Assembly: GCA_021107605.1 (NCBI GenBank)
Contig: JAIOSN010000096.1
Span: 1 to 7,067, forward strand
Length of the DNA stretch: 7,067 nt
From: Anaerolineae bacterium
GTDB taxonomy: Bacteria; Chloroflexota; Anaerolineae; B4-G1; SLSP01
Direction of reading: 5' to 3'
A model generated the notes under the pieces. It saw nothing but the letters and a program-made list of their open reading frames with translations, did no database searches and was not told where the DNA came from. Below are positions 1 to 6,521 of the stretch, piece after piece. The number at the start of each line of letters is the position of its first letter. The first letter of the stretch is position 1. Position numbers and translations under genes: made by a program.

Positions 1-2
1 CC

Positions 3-1334
3 TACGACCGCTTCCGAGACCGCATTATGATCCCGATTCGCGACCGCCGGGGCCGGGTAATTGCTTTCGGCGCGCGCGTGCTCAATCCAGCGGATCAACC
101 CAAATATCTCAACTCACCCCAGACCCCACTCTTCGATAAGAGCCGCGTGCTCTTCGGGCTAGACGGGGCCAGCCGGGCCATCCATCGAGAGGATGCCGTC
201 ATCATTGTGGAAGGGTACATGGACGTGATGATCCCCTATCAAGCCGGCTACCACAATGTAGTTGCGCCGATGGGCACTGCCTTGACCGAAACGCATTTGA
301 AGCTGCTCCAACAGCTCACCAAGAACTTTATTCTGGCCCTGGACCCAGATGCCGCCGGCGTCCAGGCCACGTTACGCAGTTTGGATACTGCCAGAGAAAC
401 CTTAGACCGGCAATGGGATGCGGTCTTCAACCCGCGCGGCCTGGTGGGTTTTGAGAGTCAGCTCGATGCTGATATACGCGTCGTCCTGCTACCGGCAGGC
501 GTTGATCCAGATGAGCTGATTTTAGCAGACCGCGCAGCCTGGCAAGAACTGCTAACTACCGCCCAACCCATCGTCCGCTTCTACTTCCAACAGCTGCTCC
601 AACAGGAGAACCCCGATGAGCCGAAGGGCAAGGCGCATATCGTGGACGCCATGCTGCCCTTGCTGCGCGATATCTCCAACAGCATAGAACGAGAGTCCTA
701 CGCACAAGAGATCGCGATGCGGTTAAAGATCAACCCCCAGATGTTGTTGGATCGGTTGCGCGCCCACGAGCGGGTAGAAAAAGTGCGCCGCCATCGCGCC
801 GCCACCGCTACCGTCACCGACCAGTCCGCACAGCCCACTGAACTGGGAGCGCATACCCTCCGCCTCCTCCTCCAGCACCCCCAGCTCTTGGAGCCGGTCG
901 ATATCGCGTTGGTGGAGCTGGAGCAACCCCCGCTGCGCGATGAGGACTTCACTCTGGAAAACCGTCTTATCTGGGAATCCTGGCTGGCAGTATTGGTAGA
1001 CCCCACCCTCAGTTTGACCGAGCTGTTGCCGCTGGCGACCGCAGAGAAGATAACTCAATGGTTACAGATGCCACCCGGCAAAGAGGAAACAGCGGTCCTC
1101 AAGCGCGATCTGGTACGCACCATCCTCACTATTCGAGAGCGCCAGCTCCACCAAGAATTTACTCGCGTGCAAAGTCTGGTGCTAGAGAGCCAGTCCCAGG
1201 GAGACCTGAAAATCCAACGTCACGCGGGCGCCTTAAACCAACTACACCTCCGGTTAAGAGAAGTGCAACAGGCGCTCAATCCCCGAGGCATGGAGGAACG
1301 CAAAGGAAAACGAAATGGTAAAAGAGAGAACTAA
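3..1334 (+). CDS. dnaG: DNA primase DnaG, 5'-truncated by window edge
   Basis: This is the bacterial replicative primase, which makes RNA primers at the fork in partnership with the DnaB helicase. The frame is open from base 3, so the zinc-binding domain and the start of the polymerase core lie outside the window. Numbering from the Met at base 27, the TOPRIM domain is clear. EGYMDV at residues 62-67 supplies the catalytic Glu, LDPDAAG at 105-111 the acidic metal-binding pair, and DPDE at 160-163 follows. Between the last two, residues about 125-150 form an extra segment ending in LDADIRV that I recall from Chloroflexota primases. Residues about 275-435 fit the helicase-binding C-terminal domain (LRLLLQHPQLL at 278-288). 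The 3' end overlaps rpoD by 20 bases in another frame, indicating one transcript. The TOPRIM motifs are intact, so the visible part looks functional. Confidence 0.96.
   Translation, partial: YDRFRDRIMIPIRDRRGRVIAFGARVLNPADQPKYLNSPQTPLFDKSRVLFGLDGASRAIHREDAVIIVEGYMDVMIPYQAGYHNVVAPMGTALTETHLKLLQQLTKNFILALDPDAAGVQATLRSLDTARETLDRQWDAVFNPRGLVGFESQLDADIRVVLLPAGVDPDELILADRAAWQELLTTAQPIVRFYFQQLLQQENPDEPKGKAHIVDAMLPLLRDISNSIERESYAQEIAMRLKINPQMLLDRLRAHERVEKVRRHRAATATVTDQSAQPTELGAHTLRLLLQHPQLLEPVDIALVELEQPPLRDEDFTLENRLIWESWLAVLVDPTLSLTELLPLATAEKITQWLQMPPGKEETAVLKRDLVRTILTIRERQLHQEFTRVQSLVLESQSQGDLKIQRHAGALNQLHLRLREVQQALNPRGMEERKGKRNGKREN
1302..1307 (+). promoter_or_regulatory. Ribosome binding site of rpoD, inside dnaG
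   Basis: AAAGGA lies 7 bases before the ATG at 1315, inside the last codons of dnaG. A second purine stretch, GGAGGA at 1292-1297, is 17 bases away, which is too far to be the main site. This supports the ATG at 1315 as the rpoD start and translation of rpoD from the dnaG message. Confidence 0.6.
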
Positions 1335-2958
1335 CGACTCTGCAGCTACTCCTCCCCCGCAAGAAATTGCGGTGCCAGACAACGGATGGGAGACGGAGGA
1401 ATGGGAAACTGCGCTCCTTGAATTAGAAGCTGCGGCTAGAGATCAGGACGCAAACGAGGAGCCGGCCGCAGATGCTCTAGCGGAAGAATGGGGTTCCTTT
1501 CTAGATAAAGCAGCTGCCAGCTGGTTCCAGCCGGCAGCTGCCGAGGCCGCCAGAGCAGAATCTGAATCCAGGATTGTCGCCGCTATGGAAACTCAGCCCC
1601 ACGATCCAGTGCAAATGTACCTCCATGAGATAGGACAAGTAGATCTCTTAACCACGTCCCAAGAAGTTTGGCTCGCGATGATCTACGAATTAAGAACCAC
1701 CGTGGATGAGCTAGCGCTAGTTCTTCAGCCGAGCTCCACAGATGAGGATATCATCTCATATGCACTACAACTGTACATCAGAGGCCACTCTGCCTGGCAA
1801 GCCAGTTGCGAGGCCGCTGACCAGCAGGAGGTTGACCCTCCAGACCCGCTGATCCTGATAGCAGAGATCATCCATCAGCAAAAGGTGCTGATCTCCTCCC
1901 TCCCCTCCGCCCTCTACCAAGAGTACATGTCTCCCCATAACTGGAACCATGACCCCAAATGGGGAGCTATCGTCCGCAATCTCTTTGCAATGATCAACGC
2001 TCTCTATCTATTGCCCTCTCAAACTCTCAGCCAGTTGCAAGCAGAACTAGCCACTGCTCAATGGCCTACCGCAGACCAGCTACGCACCTATTTCACCTCC
2101 CCGGCCGAGCTAACTGCATGGTGGCAGCAAGTCCCCCCCCTGATCGCTGAAGCACACCACCTATTGGTCCGCGCTAATCTGCGCCTGGTAGTGAGCATTG
2201 CCAAGCGGTACATTGGCCGTGGCGTCTCCTTTCTAGACCTGATCCAGGAAGGTAACTTAGGGTTACTCCGGGCCGTGGAAAAATTCGATTTCATCAAAGG
2301 CTATAAATTCTCCACCTACGCCACCTGGTGGATCAGACAGGCCGTCAGTCGCGCCGTAGCCGATCAAGCACGCACCATCCGCATCCCGGTACACATGGTG
2401 GAAACGATTGGCCGGCTGACACAGACCCAACATACCCTCACACAACGCTTAGGTCGGGAACCGAACATGGAAGAGATTGCGCTGGAGATAGGGTTCGTCC
2501 CCTCAGAGGATATCGCTGCCATCCGCGAAACTCAAGCCGCCGGCCAGCCGCTATCCGCCGCCCAGCAGCGCAAACTGCGCCGCGCCGTTACCAAAGTACG
2601 CCGCATCATCAGCGTGGCCCAGGAACCGATGTCGCTGGAAACGCCCATCGGTAACGAGCAGGATAGCGAGCTGGCTGATTTTATTGAGGATGAGAACTTG
2701 CCGGGACCGAGAGCTGCCACCTCCAGAGAGATGCTCAACGAGCAGATTGAGGGGATTCTAGCCGAACTAAAAGACCGCGAGCGAGCAGTACTAGAAATGC
2801 GCTTCGGGTTGACGGATGGAGAGCAACACACGTTGGAGGAAGTAGGAGCTACTTTCGATGTAACGCGAGAACGTATCCGCCAGATAGAATCCAGGGCCTT
2901 GCGCAAGCTCCGCCACCCTGGCCGGAGTCGCAAATTGCGCGATTTTCTCAATTCATAA
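1315..2958 (+). CDS. rpoD: Primary (housekeeping) sigma-70 factor RpoD/SigA
   Basis: The 547-residue protein directs RNA polymerase to most vegetative promoters. Residues about 20-90 are acidic, in the place of region 1.1. Region 1.2 is seen at 97-125 (DPVQMYLHEIG). Residues about 126-275 are a long, poorly conserved segment. Region 2 runs from about 277 to 365 with the hallmark core-binding and -10 recognition strings (RLVVSIAKRY at 290-299, FSTYATWWIRQA at 332-343, ARTIRIPVH at 352-360). Region 3 holds an extra basic segment (about 403-430) before AQEPMSLETPIG (435-446). Region 4.2 has the helix-turn-helix for -35 recognition (TLEEVG at 506-511, TRERIRQIESRALRKLR at 517-533). Full regions 1.2 to 4 mark it as a primary sigma rather than an alternative one. 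The gene overlaps dnaG by 20 bases. No rho-independent terminator is visible after the stop; repeat arrays begin within 10 bases. Confidence 0.96.
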   Translation: MVKERTNDSAATPPPQEIAVPDNGWETEEWETALLELEAAARDQDANEEPAADALAEEWGSFLDKAAASWFQPAAAEAARAESESRIVAAMETQPHDPVQMYLHEIGQVDLLTTSQEVWLAMIYELRTTVDELALVLQPSSTDEDIISYALQLYIRGHSAWQASCEAADQQEVDPPDPLILIAEIIHQQKVLISSLPSALYQEYMSPHNWNHDPKWGAIVRNLFAMINALYLLPSQTLSQLQAELATAQWPTADQLRTYFTSPAELTAWWQQVPPLIAEAHHLLVRANLRLVVSIAKRYIGRGVSFLDLIQEGNLGLLRAVEKFDFIKGYKFSTYATWWIRQAVSRAVADQARTIRIPVHMVETIGRLTQTQHTLTQRLGREPNMEEIALEIGFVPSEDIAAIRETQAAGQPLSAAQQRKLRRAVTKVRRIISVAQEPMSLETPIGNEQDSELADFIEDENLPGPRAATSREMLNEQIEGILAELKDRERAVLEMRFGLTDGEQHTLEEVGATFDVTRERIRQIESRALRKLRHPGRSRKLRDFLNS

Positions 2959-2966
2959 GAAAGTTG

Positions 2967-3014
2967 ATTAGTCAATTAGTCAATTAGTCAATTAGTCAAT
3001 TAGTCAATTAGTCA
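2967..3014 (+). repeat. Six perfect tandem copies of ATTAGTCA
   Basis: Six exact 8-base units (48 bases) begin 9 bases after the rpoD stop codon. The units are identical, which points to recent expansion by slippage. The array has no strong dyad symmetry of its own (only TTGA/TCAA at the left edge), so it does not look like a terminator. Its unit length equals that of the neighbouring CTCGCYYY array, though the sequence is unrelated. Confidence 0.95.
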
Positions 3015-3028
3015 GGTCTTGGCAGATT

Positions 3029-3252
3029 CTCACCTTCTCGCCTTCTCGCTTTCTCACCTTCTCGCTCTCTCGCCTTCTCGCTTTCTCGCTCTCTCGCCTT
3101 CTCGCCTTCTCGCCTTCTCGCTCCCTCGCTCTCTCGCCTTCTCGCTCTCTCGCCTTCTCGCTCCCTCGCCTTCTCGCTTTCTCGCTCCCTCGCTCTCTCG
3201 CCTTCTCGCTCTCTCGCTTTCTCGCCTTCTCGCTTTCTCGCTCTCTCGCTTT
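3029..3252 (+). repeat. Array of 28 pyrimidine-rich octamers, CTCGCYYY
   Basis: The stretch divides without remainder into 28 octamers. The core CTCGC is invariant except for CTCAC in units 1 and 4. Only four endings occur: CTT (12, counting the two CTCAC units), TCT (7), TTT (6) and TCC (3). The complement reads as RRRGCGAG and is open in long stretches in every frame, encoding a SEKARRRE-like octapeptide. These open frames have no ribosome binding site or conserved domain and are best seen as a by-product of the repeat. The same family occurs inverted inside the radical SAM gene at 5699-5866. The array lies between two transcription units. No function can be read from it. Confidence 0.95.
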
Positions 3253-3274
3253 CTGAGGCGCGCTGCGCCGGACA

Positions 3275-3320
3275 TCCACCTCCGTGAACGCGCTAGGTTT
3301 TGTCCACGGAGGTGGACAAA
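3275..3320. other. Two competing hairpins in the yjbQ leader
   Basis: TCCACCTCCGTG at 3275-3286 is a perfect 12-base complement of CACGGAGGTGGA at 3305-3316. The downstream arm also lies within a second perfect hairpin: TTTGTCCAC at 3299-3307 pairs with GTGGACAAA at 3312-3320 around a GGAG loop. The two structures cannot form together. The upstream arm looks like a degenerate inverted copy of the downstream hairpin (14 of 16 bases match its reverse complement), so duplication of a hairpin module may explain it as well as regulation could. No T-run follows, so it is not a canonical terminator. Confidence 0.6.
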
Positions 3321-3321
3321 C

Positions 3322-3356
3322 GGCCTTTAGGCCTACGGTAGCCTAATTCAGTAGGC
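3322..3356. other. Pair of short hairpins, GGCCT/AGGCC and GCCTA/TAGGC
   Basis: GGCCT at 3322-3326 pairs with AGGCC at 3329-3333. GCCTA at 3341-3345 pairs with TAGGC at 3352-3356 and could instead pair with TAGGC at 3328-3332. These continue the string of small dyads between the octamer array and yjbQ. The stems are short, so any single one could be fortuitous. Their close packing is the notable part. Confidence 0.45.
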
Positions 3357-3362
3357 GTAGTT

Positions 3363-3407
3363 GCGTAACCTGGTCATTCACGACCAGACAAGGCTCAGGA
3401 GTTACGC
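3363..3407. other. Nested stem-loop just upstream of yjbQ
   Basis: An outer stem GCGTAAC (3363-3369) with GTTACGC (3401-3407) encloses an inner perfect hairpin, CTGGTC (3370-3375) with GACCAG (3382-3387) and a 6-base loop. An alternative partner for the right arm is GGCGTA at 3354-3359. The structure ends 9 bases before the ribosome binding site, so it could influence initiation if transcribed. It does not match a riboswitch class I recognise; the TPP consensus is absent. Confidence 0.5.
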
Positions 3408-3416
3408 CCCACTAAA

Positions 3417-3422
3417 AAGGAG
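3417..3422 (+). promoter_or_regulatory. Ribosome binding site of yjbQ
   Basis: AAGGAG lies 8 bases before the ATG at 3431, a near-ideal Shine-Dalgarno sequence that fixes the yjbQ start. It probably serves the downstream gene as well, through the overlapping stop and start codons. I could not find a convincing -35/-10 pair in the leader. Confidence 0.8.
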
Positions 3423-3430
3423 ACCTCAAT

Positions 3431-3823
3431 ATGGAAATCAAAATCACGACCCATCACAAAGTTGATCTCGTAGATATCACCGCACAGGTACAGCAGAGCG
3501 TCACCCAAACCGGCGTCCAAGCAGGGATCTGCTTCCTCTTCTGCCCGCACACCACGGCGGGAGTGATTCTCAACGAGAATTGGGACCCCTCCGTGGAACA
3601 GGACGTGGCGATGGTTCTGGCACGCATGGTACCAGAGGGACTACCGTACACTCACGCCGAAGGCAACTCACCCGCACACACCAAAGCGATTCTCGTCGCC
3701 GCTGACCACTTCATCTTTATCCACCACGGGCAGTTGGAGCTGGGCCGCTGGCAGGGGATCTTCTTCGCCGAATTCGATGGCCCGCGTCATCGTACTCTTA
3801 AAATCAAGGTGGTCAGTCAATGA
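3431..3823 (+). CDS. yjbQ: YjbQ/UPF0047 family protein (possible secondary thiamine-phosphate synthase)
   Basis: This is a 130-residue cytosolic protein of the usual length for the YjbQ/UPF0047 family. The family pattern is clear: CPHTTAGVILNEN at 38-50, the Y-x-H-x-EGN-x-x-AH-x-KA block at 73-86 (His75, His83), and LELGRWQGIFFAEFDGPR at 102-119. The central Thr usual in GTWQ is Arg here. The conserved His, Glu and Asn residues are thought to line a metal-binding or active-site pocket. E. coli YjbQ has been reported to have weak thiamine-phosphate synthase activity, and databases carry that name, but the physiological role is unsettled. The start is fixed by a strong ribosome binding site. 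The stop codon overlaps the next start as ATGA, so the two proteins are probably made together. No other thiamine genes are in the window. Confidence 0.9.
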   Translation: MEIKITTHHKVDLVDITAQVQQSVTQTGVQAGICFLFCPHTTAGVILNENWDPSVEQDVAMVLARMVPEGLPYTHAEGNSPAHTKAILVAADHFIFIHHGQLELGRWQGIFFAEFDGPRHRTLKIKVVSQ

Positions 3824-6519
3824 GTAAGGCGACCGCCTCCCGCATCCCGGCCACCCCGCTGGCGTGGGAACGTCTCGAAGCGCTGCTGCACCGGGTCAGC
3901 AAACCGGGGCGTTACGTCGGGGGAGAATACAACAGCGTCCATAAATCTTGGGAGGAGACCGCTTTTCACGTCTGTCTGGCCTTCCCCGATCTCTACGATT
4001 TAGGGATGTCCAACTTCGCGCTCGCCATCCTCTACGAAATCATCAACCAAGAGGCGGACGTGCTGGCCGAGCGCACTTACCTGCCCGCCCCCGACATGCT
4101 GGAGCAGCTGACCGCGGCCGGCATCCCGCTCTACGCCTTAGAGAGCTACCGTCCCGTCGCCGCCTTTGACTTGTTGGGCATCAGTGTCGCTTACGAGCAG
4201 CTCTATACCAACGCGCTGCTGCTTATGGATCAGGCCGGCCTCCCGGTACGCGCCGCCGCGCGCGATGCACGCTATCCGCTGGTCATCGGCGGGGGACATG
4301 GCGCCTTCAACCCCGAACCGATCACCGCTTTCTTCGACGCGTTCGTCATCGGAGAAGGAGAAGAGGTGATCCTGGAGGTCATTGACGCGCTGCGCCCGCT
4401 CAAAGATGGCCCGCGCGAGGAACAATTGCGCGCCCTGGCCCAGATACCCGGCCTCTACGTCCCCAGCTTCTATCACGCCAGCTACACGGCGACCGGAGAG
4501 CTCGCCGTCCTGGAACCCACCATCCCCGCCGCGCCGCCGCGCATAGCCAAACGCATCGTCGGGACGCTCCCCCCGACGCCCATTAAACAGCTAGTCCCCA
4601 ATATCGATGTGGTTCACAATCGCGGTGTGGTGCAAATACAACGCGGCTGCACGCGCGGCTGCCGCTTCTGTCAAGCCGGGGCCATCAATCGCCCGGTACG
4701 CGAGCGTCCCGCCGCCGAGATCGAGGAGACCGTGGCCGCGCTCACCACCGCGACCGGGTACGAGGAGATCGCCCTCCTCTCCCTCTCCGCCGCCGATCAC
4801 ACCGAGATCGCGCCCCTGCTACATGCACTCCAGGAACGTTTCACCTCGCCGCCGCTCAGCTTCTCCCTGCCCAGCTTGCGTATCGACTCTTTCTCCCTCG
4901 AGCTCGCCGATGGATTGCACGGCAGCCGCAAATCCGGTTTCACCTTTGCGCCAGAGGCCGCCACCGAGCGGTTACGCCGGCGGATCAACAAGCAAATCCC
5001 CACCCAGAAACTACTCACCGTCGCCGAGGAAGTATTTAGACGCGGTTGGCGCACGCTCAAACTCTATTTTATGATCGGCCTGCCCGGAGAGACGGATGCG
5101 GATATTGCGGCCATCGCCGAGCTGGCTACTGAAGTGCGCAACATCGGGCAGCGAGTGAGCCAGAGCCGGATTCAGGTCAACGTCAGCGTCAACACCTGCG
5201 TCCCCAAACCCCACACCGTCTTCCAGTGGGAACCGCTGGCAGACGGCGAGACCATCCAACGGCGTATCAGCTATTTACAACGACATATCCGGGGACGCGG
5301 CCTGGACCTCTCTTGGAACAGATACCAGGAGACGCAGTTGGAGACACTCCTGGCGCGCGGCGACCGCCGCCTCAACGCCGTCGTTGAGCGGGCTTGGGAA
5401 CTGGGAGCGCGCTTTGACGCTTGGAGCGAATGGGCTGATTTCGACGCCTGGAAGCAAGCTTTCCAAGAATTGGCAGTGGACCCTCATTTTTACCTCTATC
5501 GCGCCCGCGAACCTGAAGAGGTCTTTCCCTGGGATCATCTGCAAAGCGGCGTAGAAAAACGCTTTCTCTGGCAGGATCACCAGCGCAGTCAAGCCGAGGA
5601 GTTTTTGGATGATTGCCGCGAGCAATGCCACGCTTGCGGCATCCTGCAACGCTATGCCCAGCAACGTTCAGCAGAGTGGCAATGTCCGGCCAGAGGGAGC
5701 GAGAAAGCGAAGGAGCGAGGAAGCGAAGGAGCGAGAAAGCGAGAAAGCGAGGAAGCGAAGGAGCGAGAAGACGAGAAAGCGAAGGAGCGAGTAAGCGAGG
5801 AAGCGAAGGAACGAGTAAGCGAGGAAGCGAAGGAACGAGAAAGCGAACAAGCGAGGGAGCGAGAGGACACCGGGGCGCTCAGAGTGCGCGTCACTTTTGC
5901 TACGGAGAAGAACCTGGCTTACATCTCCGTGTTGGATCTGGGCAGCATCTGGGAACGGACGTTACGCAGCGCCGGGATACCGGTAAAATATAGCCAGGGC
6001 TTTCATCCGCGCCCCAAAATACAATTCGCCCGTCCGCTGCCCACCGGCTGCGGCGGCGCGGCGGAATGGGTAGATCTCTGGCTGGAGACTCCCCGCACAG
6101 CAGCCGCGGTCAGAGCCACCTTGCAGGGCCAAACGCCCCCCGGACTGACAGTATTGGAGGTCCACCCGGTAGCCGAAACTGAACCGGCCTTGCAAGAGAT
6201 GGTCGTCGCGACAGAATACTACACGCTCCTGCGTGAGGTTGACCCGGACGCAGTCAAAACTGCCGTGGCCGCCTTGCTGGCTGCGGAGACCGTCATGCGT
6301 CCCCAGCGTGGACGCCGCCGCCACAAACAATACGATCTCCGCCCCCTGGTGCAAGAGCTCGCCGTGGAGGAAGACGTCCCCGCTCCCTGGACGCTGGCGC
6401 TCCGGATGCACCTCGCCGCCCTCCCCGGCGCAACCGGGCGTCCTGATGAGGTGCTCAAAACGTTAGCGCTGGAAGACGTCCCCTACCGCTGCACGCGGCA
6501 ACGGATTTTCCTGTGCTGA
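3820..6519 (+). CDS. B12-binding-like/radical SAM protein fused to DUF2344 domain (TIGR03960-TIGR03936 type)
   Basis: This 899-residue fusion is of unknown substrate. Residues about 45-190 resemble a cobalamin-binding-like fold (IGGGHGAFNPEP at 156-167, IGEGEE at 177-182), but I see no DxHxxG cobalamin-ligand motif. The radical SAM core has Cys277, Cys281 and Cys284 (CTRGCRFC) for a 4Fe-4S cluster that cleaves S-adenosylmethionine. It continues with FAPEAATERLRR from about 375 and MIGLPGE at 418-424. A second CxxxCxxC (Cys599, Cys603, Cys606) ends this half and may bind another cluster or metal. Residues 627-682 are seven charged octads (consensus SEEAKERE) encoded by an 8-base repeat. Residues 687-899 match the 'radical-SAM-linked' domain (LAYISVLDLG, YSQGFHPRPKIQFARPLP). 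These halves are adjacent genes in some bacteria and fused in others. The start overlaps the yjbQ stop by 4 bases. An RNA- or ribosome-related role has been guessed from neighbours in other genomes; nothing here tests it. Confidence 0.9.
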   Translation: MSKATASRIPATPLAWERLEALLHRVSKPGRYVGGEYNSVHKSWEETAFHVCLAFPDLYDLGMSNFALAILYEIINQEADVLAERTYLPAPDMLEQLTAAGIPLYALESYRPVAAFDLLGISVAYEQLYTNALLLMDQAGLPVRAAARDARYPLVIGGGHGAFNPEPITAFFDAFVIGEGEEVILEVIDALRPLKDGPREEQLRALAQIPGLYVPSFYHASYTATGELAVLEPTIPAAPPRIAKRIVGTLPPTPIKQLVPNIDVVHNRGVVQIQRGCTRGCRFCQAGAINRPVRERPAAEIEETVAALTTATGYEEIALLSLSAADHTEIAPLLHALQERFTSPPLSFSLPSLRIDSFSLELADGLHGSRKSGFTFAPEAATERLRRRINKQIPTQKLLTVAEEVFRRGWRTLKLYFMIGLPGETDADIAAIAELATEVRNIGQRVSQSRIQVNVSVNTCVPKPHTVFQWEPLADGETIQRRISYLQRHIRGRGLDLSWNRYQETQLETLLARGDRRLNAVVERAWELGARFDAWSEWADFDAWKQAFQELAVDPHFYLYRAREPEEVFPWDHLQSGVEKRFLWQDHQRSQAEEFLDDCREQCHACGILQRYAQQRSAEWQCPARGSEKAKERGSEGARKRESEEAKEREDEKAKERVSEEAKERVSEEAKERESEQAREREDTGALRVRVTFATEKNLAYISVLDLGSIWERTLRSAGIPVKYSQGFHPRPKIQFARPLPTGCGGAAEWVDLWLETPRTAAAVRATLQGQTPPGLTVLEVHPVAETEPALQEMVVATEYYTLLREVDPDAVKTAVAALLAAETVMRPQRGRRRHKQYDLRPLVQELAVEEDVPAPWTLALRMHLAALPGATGRPDEVLKTLALEDVPYRCTRQRIFLC
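5699..5866 (+). repeat. In-frame array of 21 purine-rich octamers (GCGARRRA) inside the radical SAM gene
   Basis: Exactly 21 octamers (168 bases, 56 codons) lie between the radical SAM half and the DUF2344 half. A further partial unit (CAGAGGGA) precedes them at 5691-5698. The family is the complement of the CTCGCYYY array at 3029-3252, so the two arrays are inverted relative to each other. Within this copy the octamers group into 24-base triplets: 5795-5818 and 5819-5842 differ at one position, and 5771-5794 differs from 5795-5818 at three. The product is a Glu/Lys/Arg-rich octad repeat, predicted to be a rigid charged helix. Being 21 units long, it leaves the reading frame intact. Confidence 0.95.
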
Positions 6520-6521
6520 CA

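Noticed and set aside
1058..1321. A + strand reading frame overlapping the 3' part of dnaG
   Set aside because: It lies wholly within dnaG, which has clear homology features, and has no recognisable domain or start signal.
3029..3252. Triplex (H-DNA) forming tract
   Set aside because: Each octamer has a G in the pyrimidine strand, so the tract is not a pure homopurine-homopyrimidine mirror repeat.
3004..3330. Open reading frames on both strands across the octamer array, encoding SEKARRRE-like or LLAFSLSR-like peptides
   Set aside because: An 8-base repeat without stop codons gives long open frames in several frames at once; there is no ribosome binding site, no domain and no non-repeat sequence of note.
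2959..3430. Rho-independent terminator for rpoD
   Set aside because: Hairpins exist from 3275 onward but none is followed by a run of T; the octamer and ATTAGTCA arrays have no strong dyads.
3253..3430. TPP riboswitch ahead of yjbQ, suggested by the thiamine-related name
   Set aside because: The conserved TPP-aptamer strings (CUGAGA and the ACCUGAU-like element) are absent.
5609..5993. Alternative frames across the in-gene octamer array
   Set aside because: They are shadows: all three frames of the repeat encode the same octapeptide. Only the frame continuous with the two recognised domains is supported.
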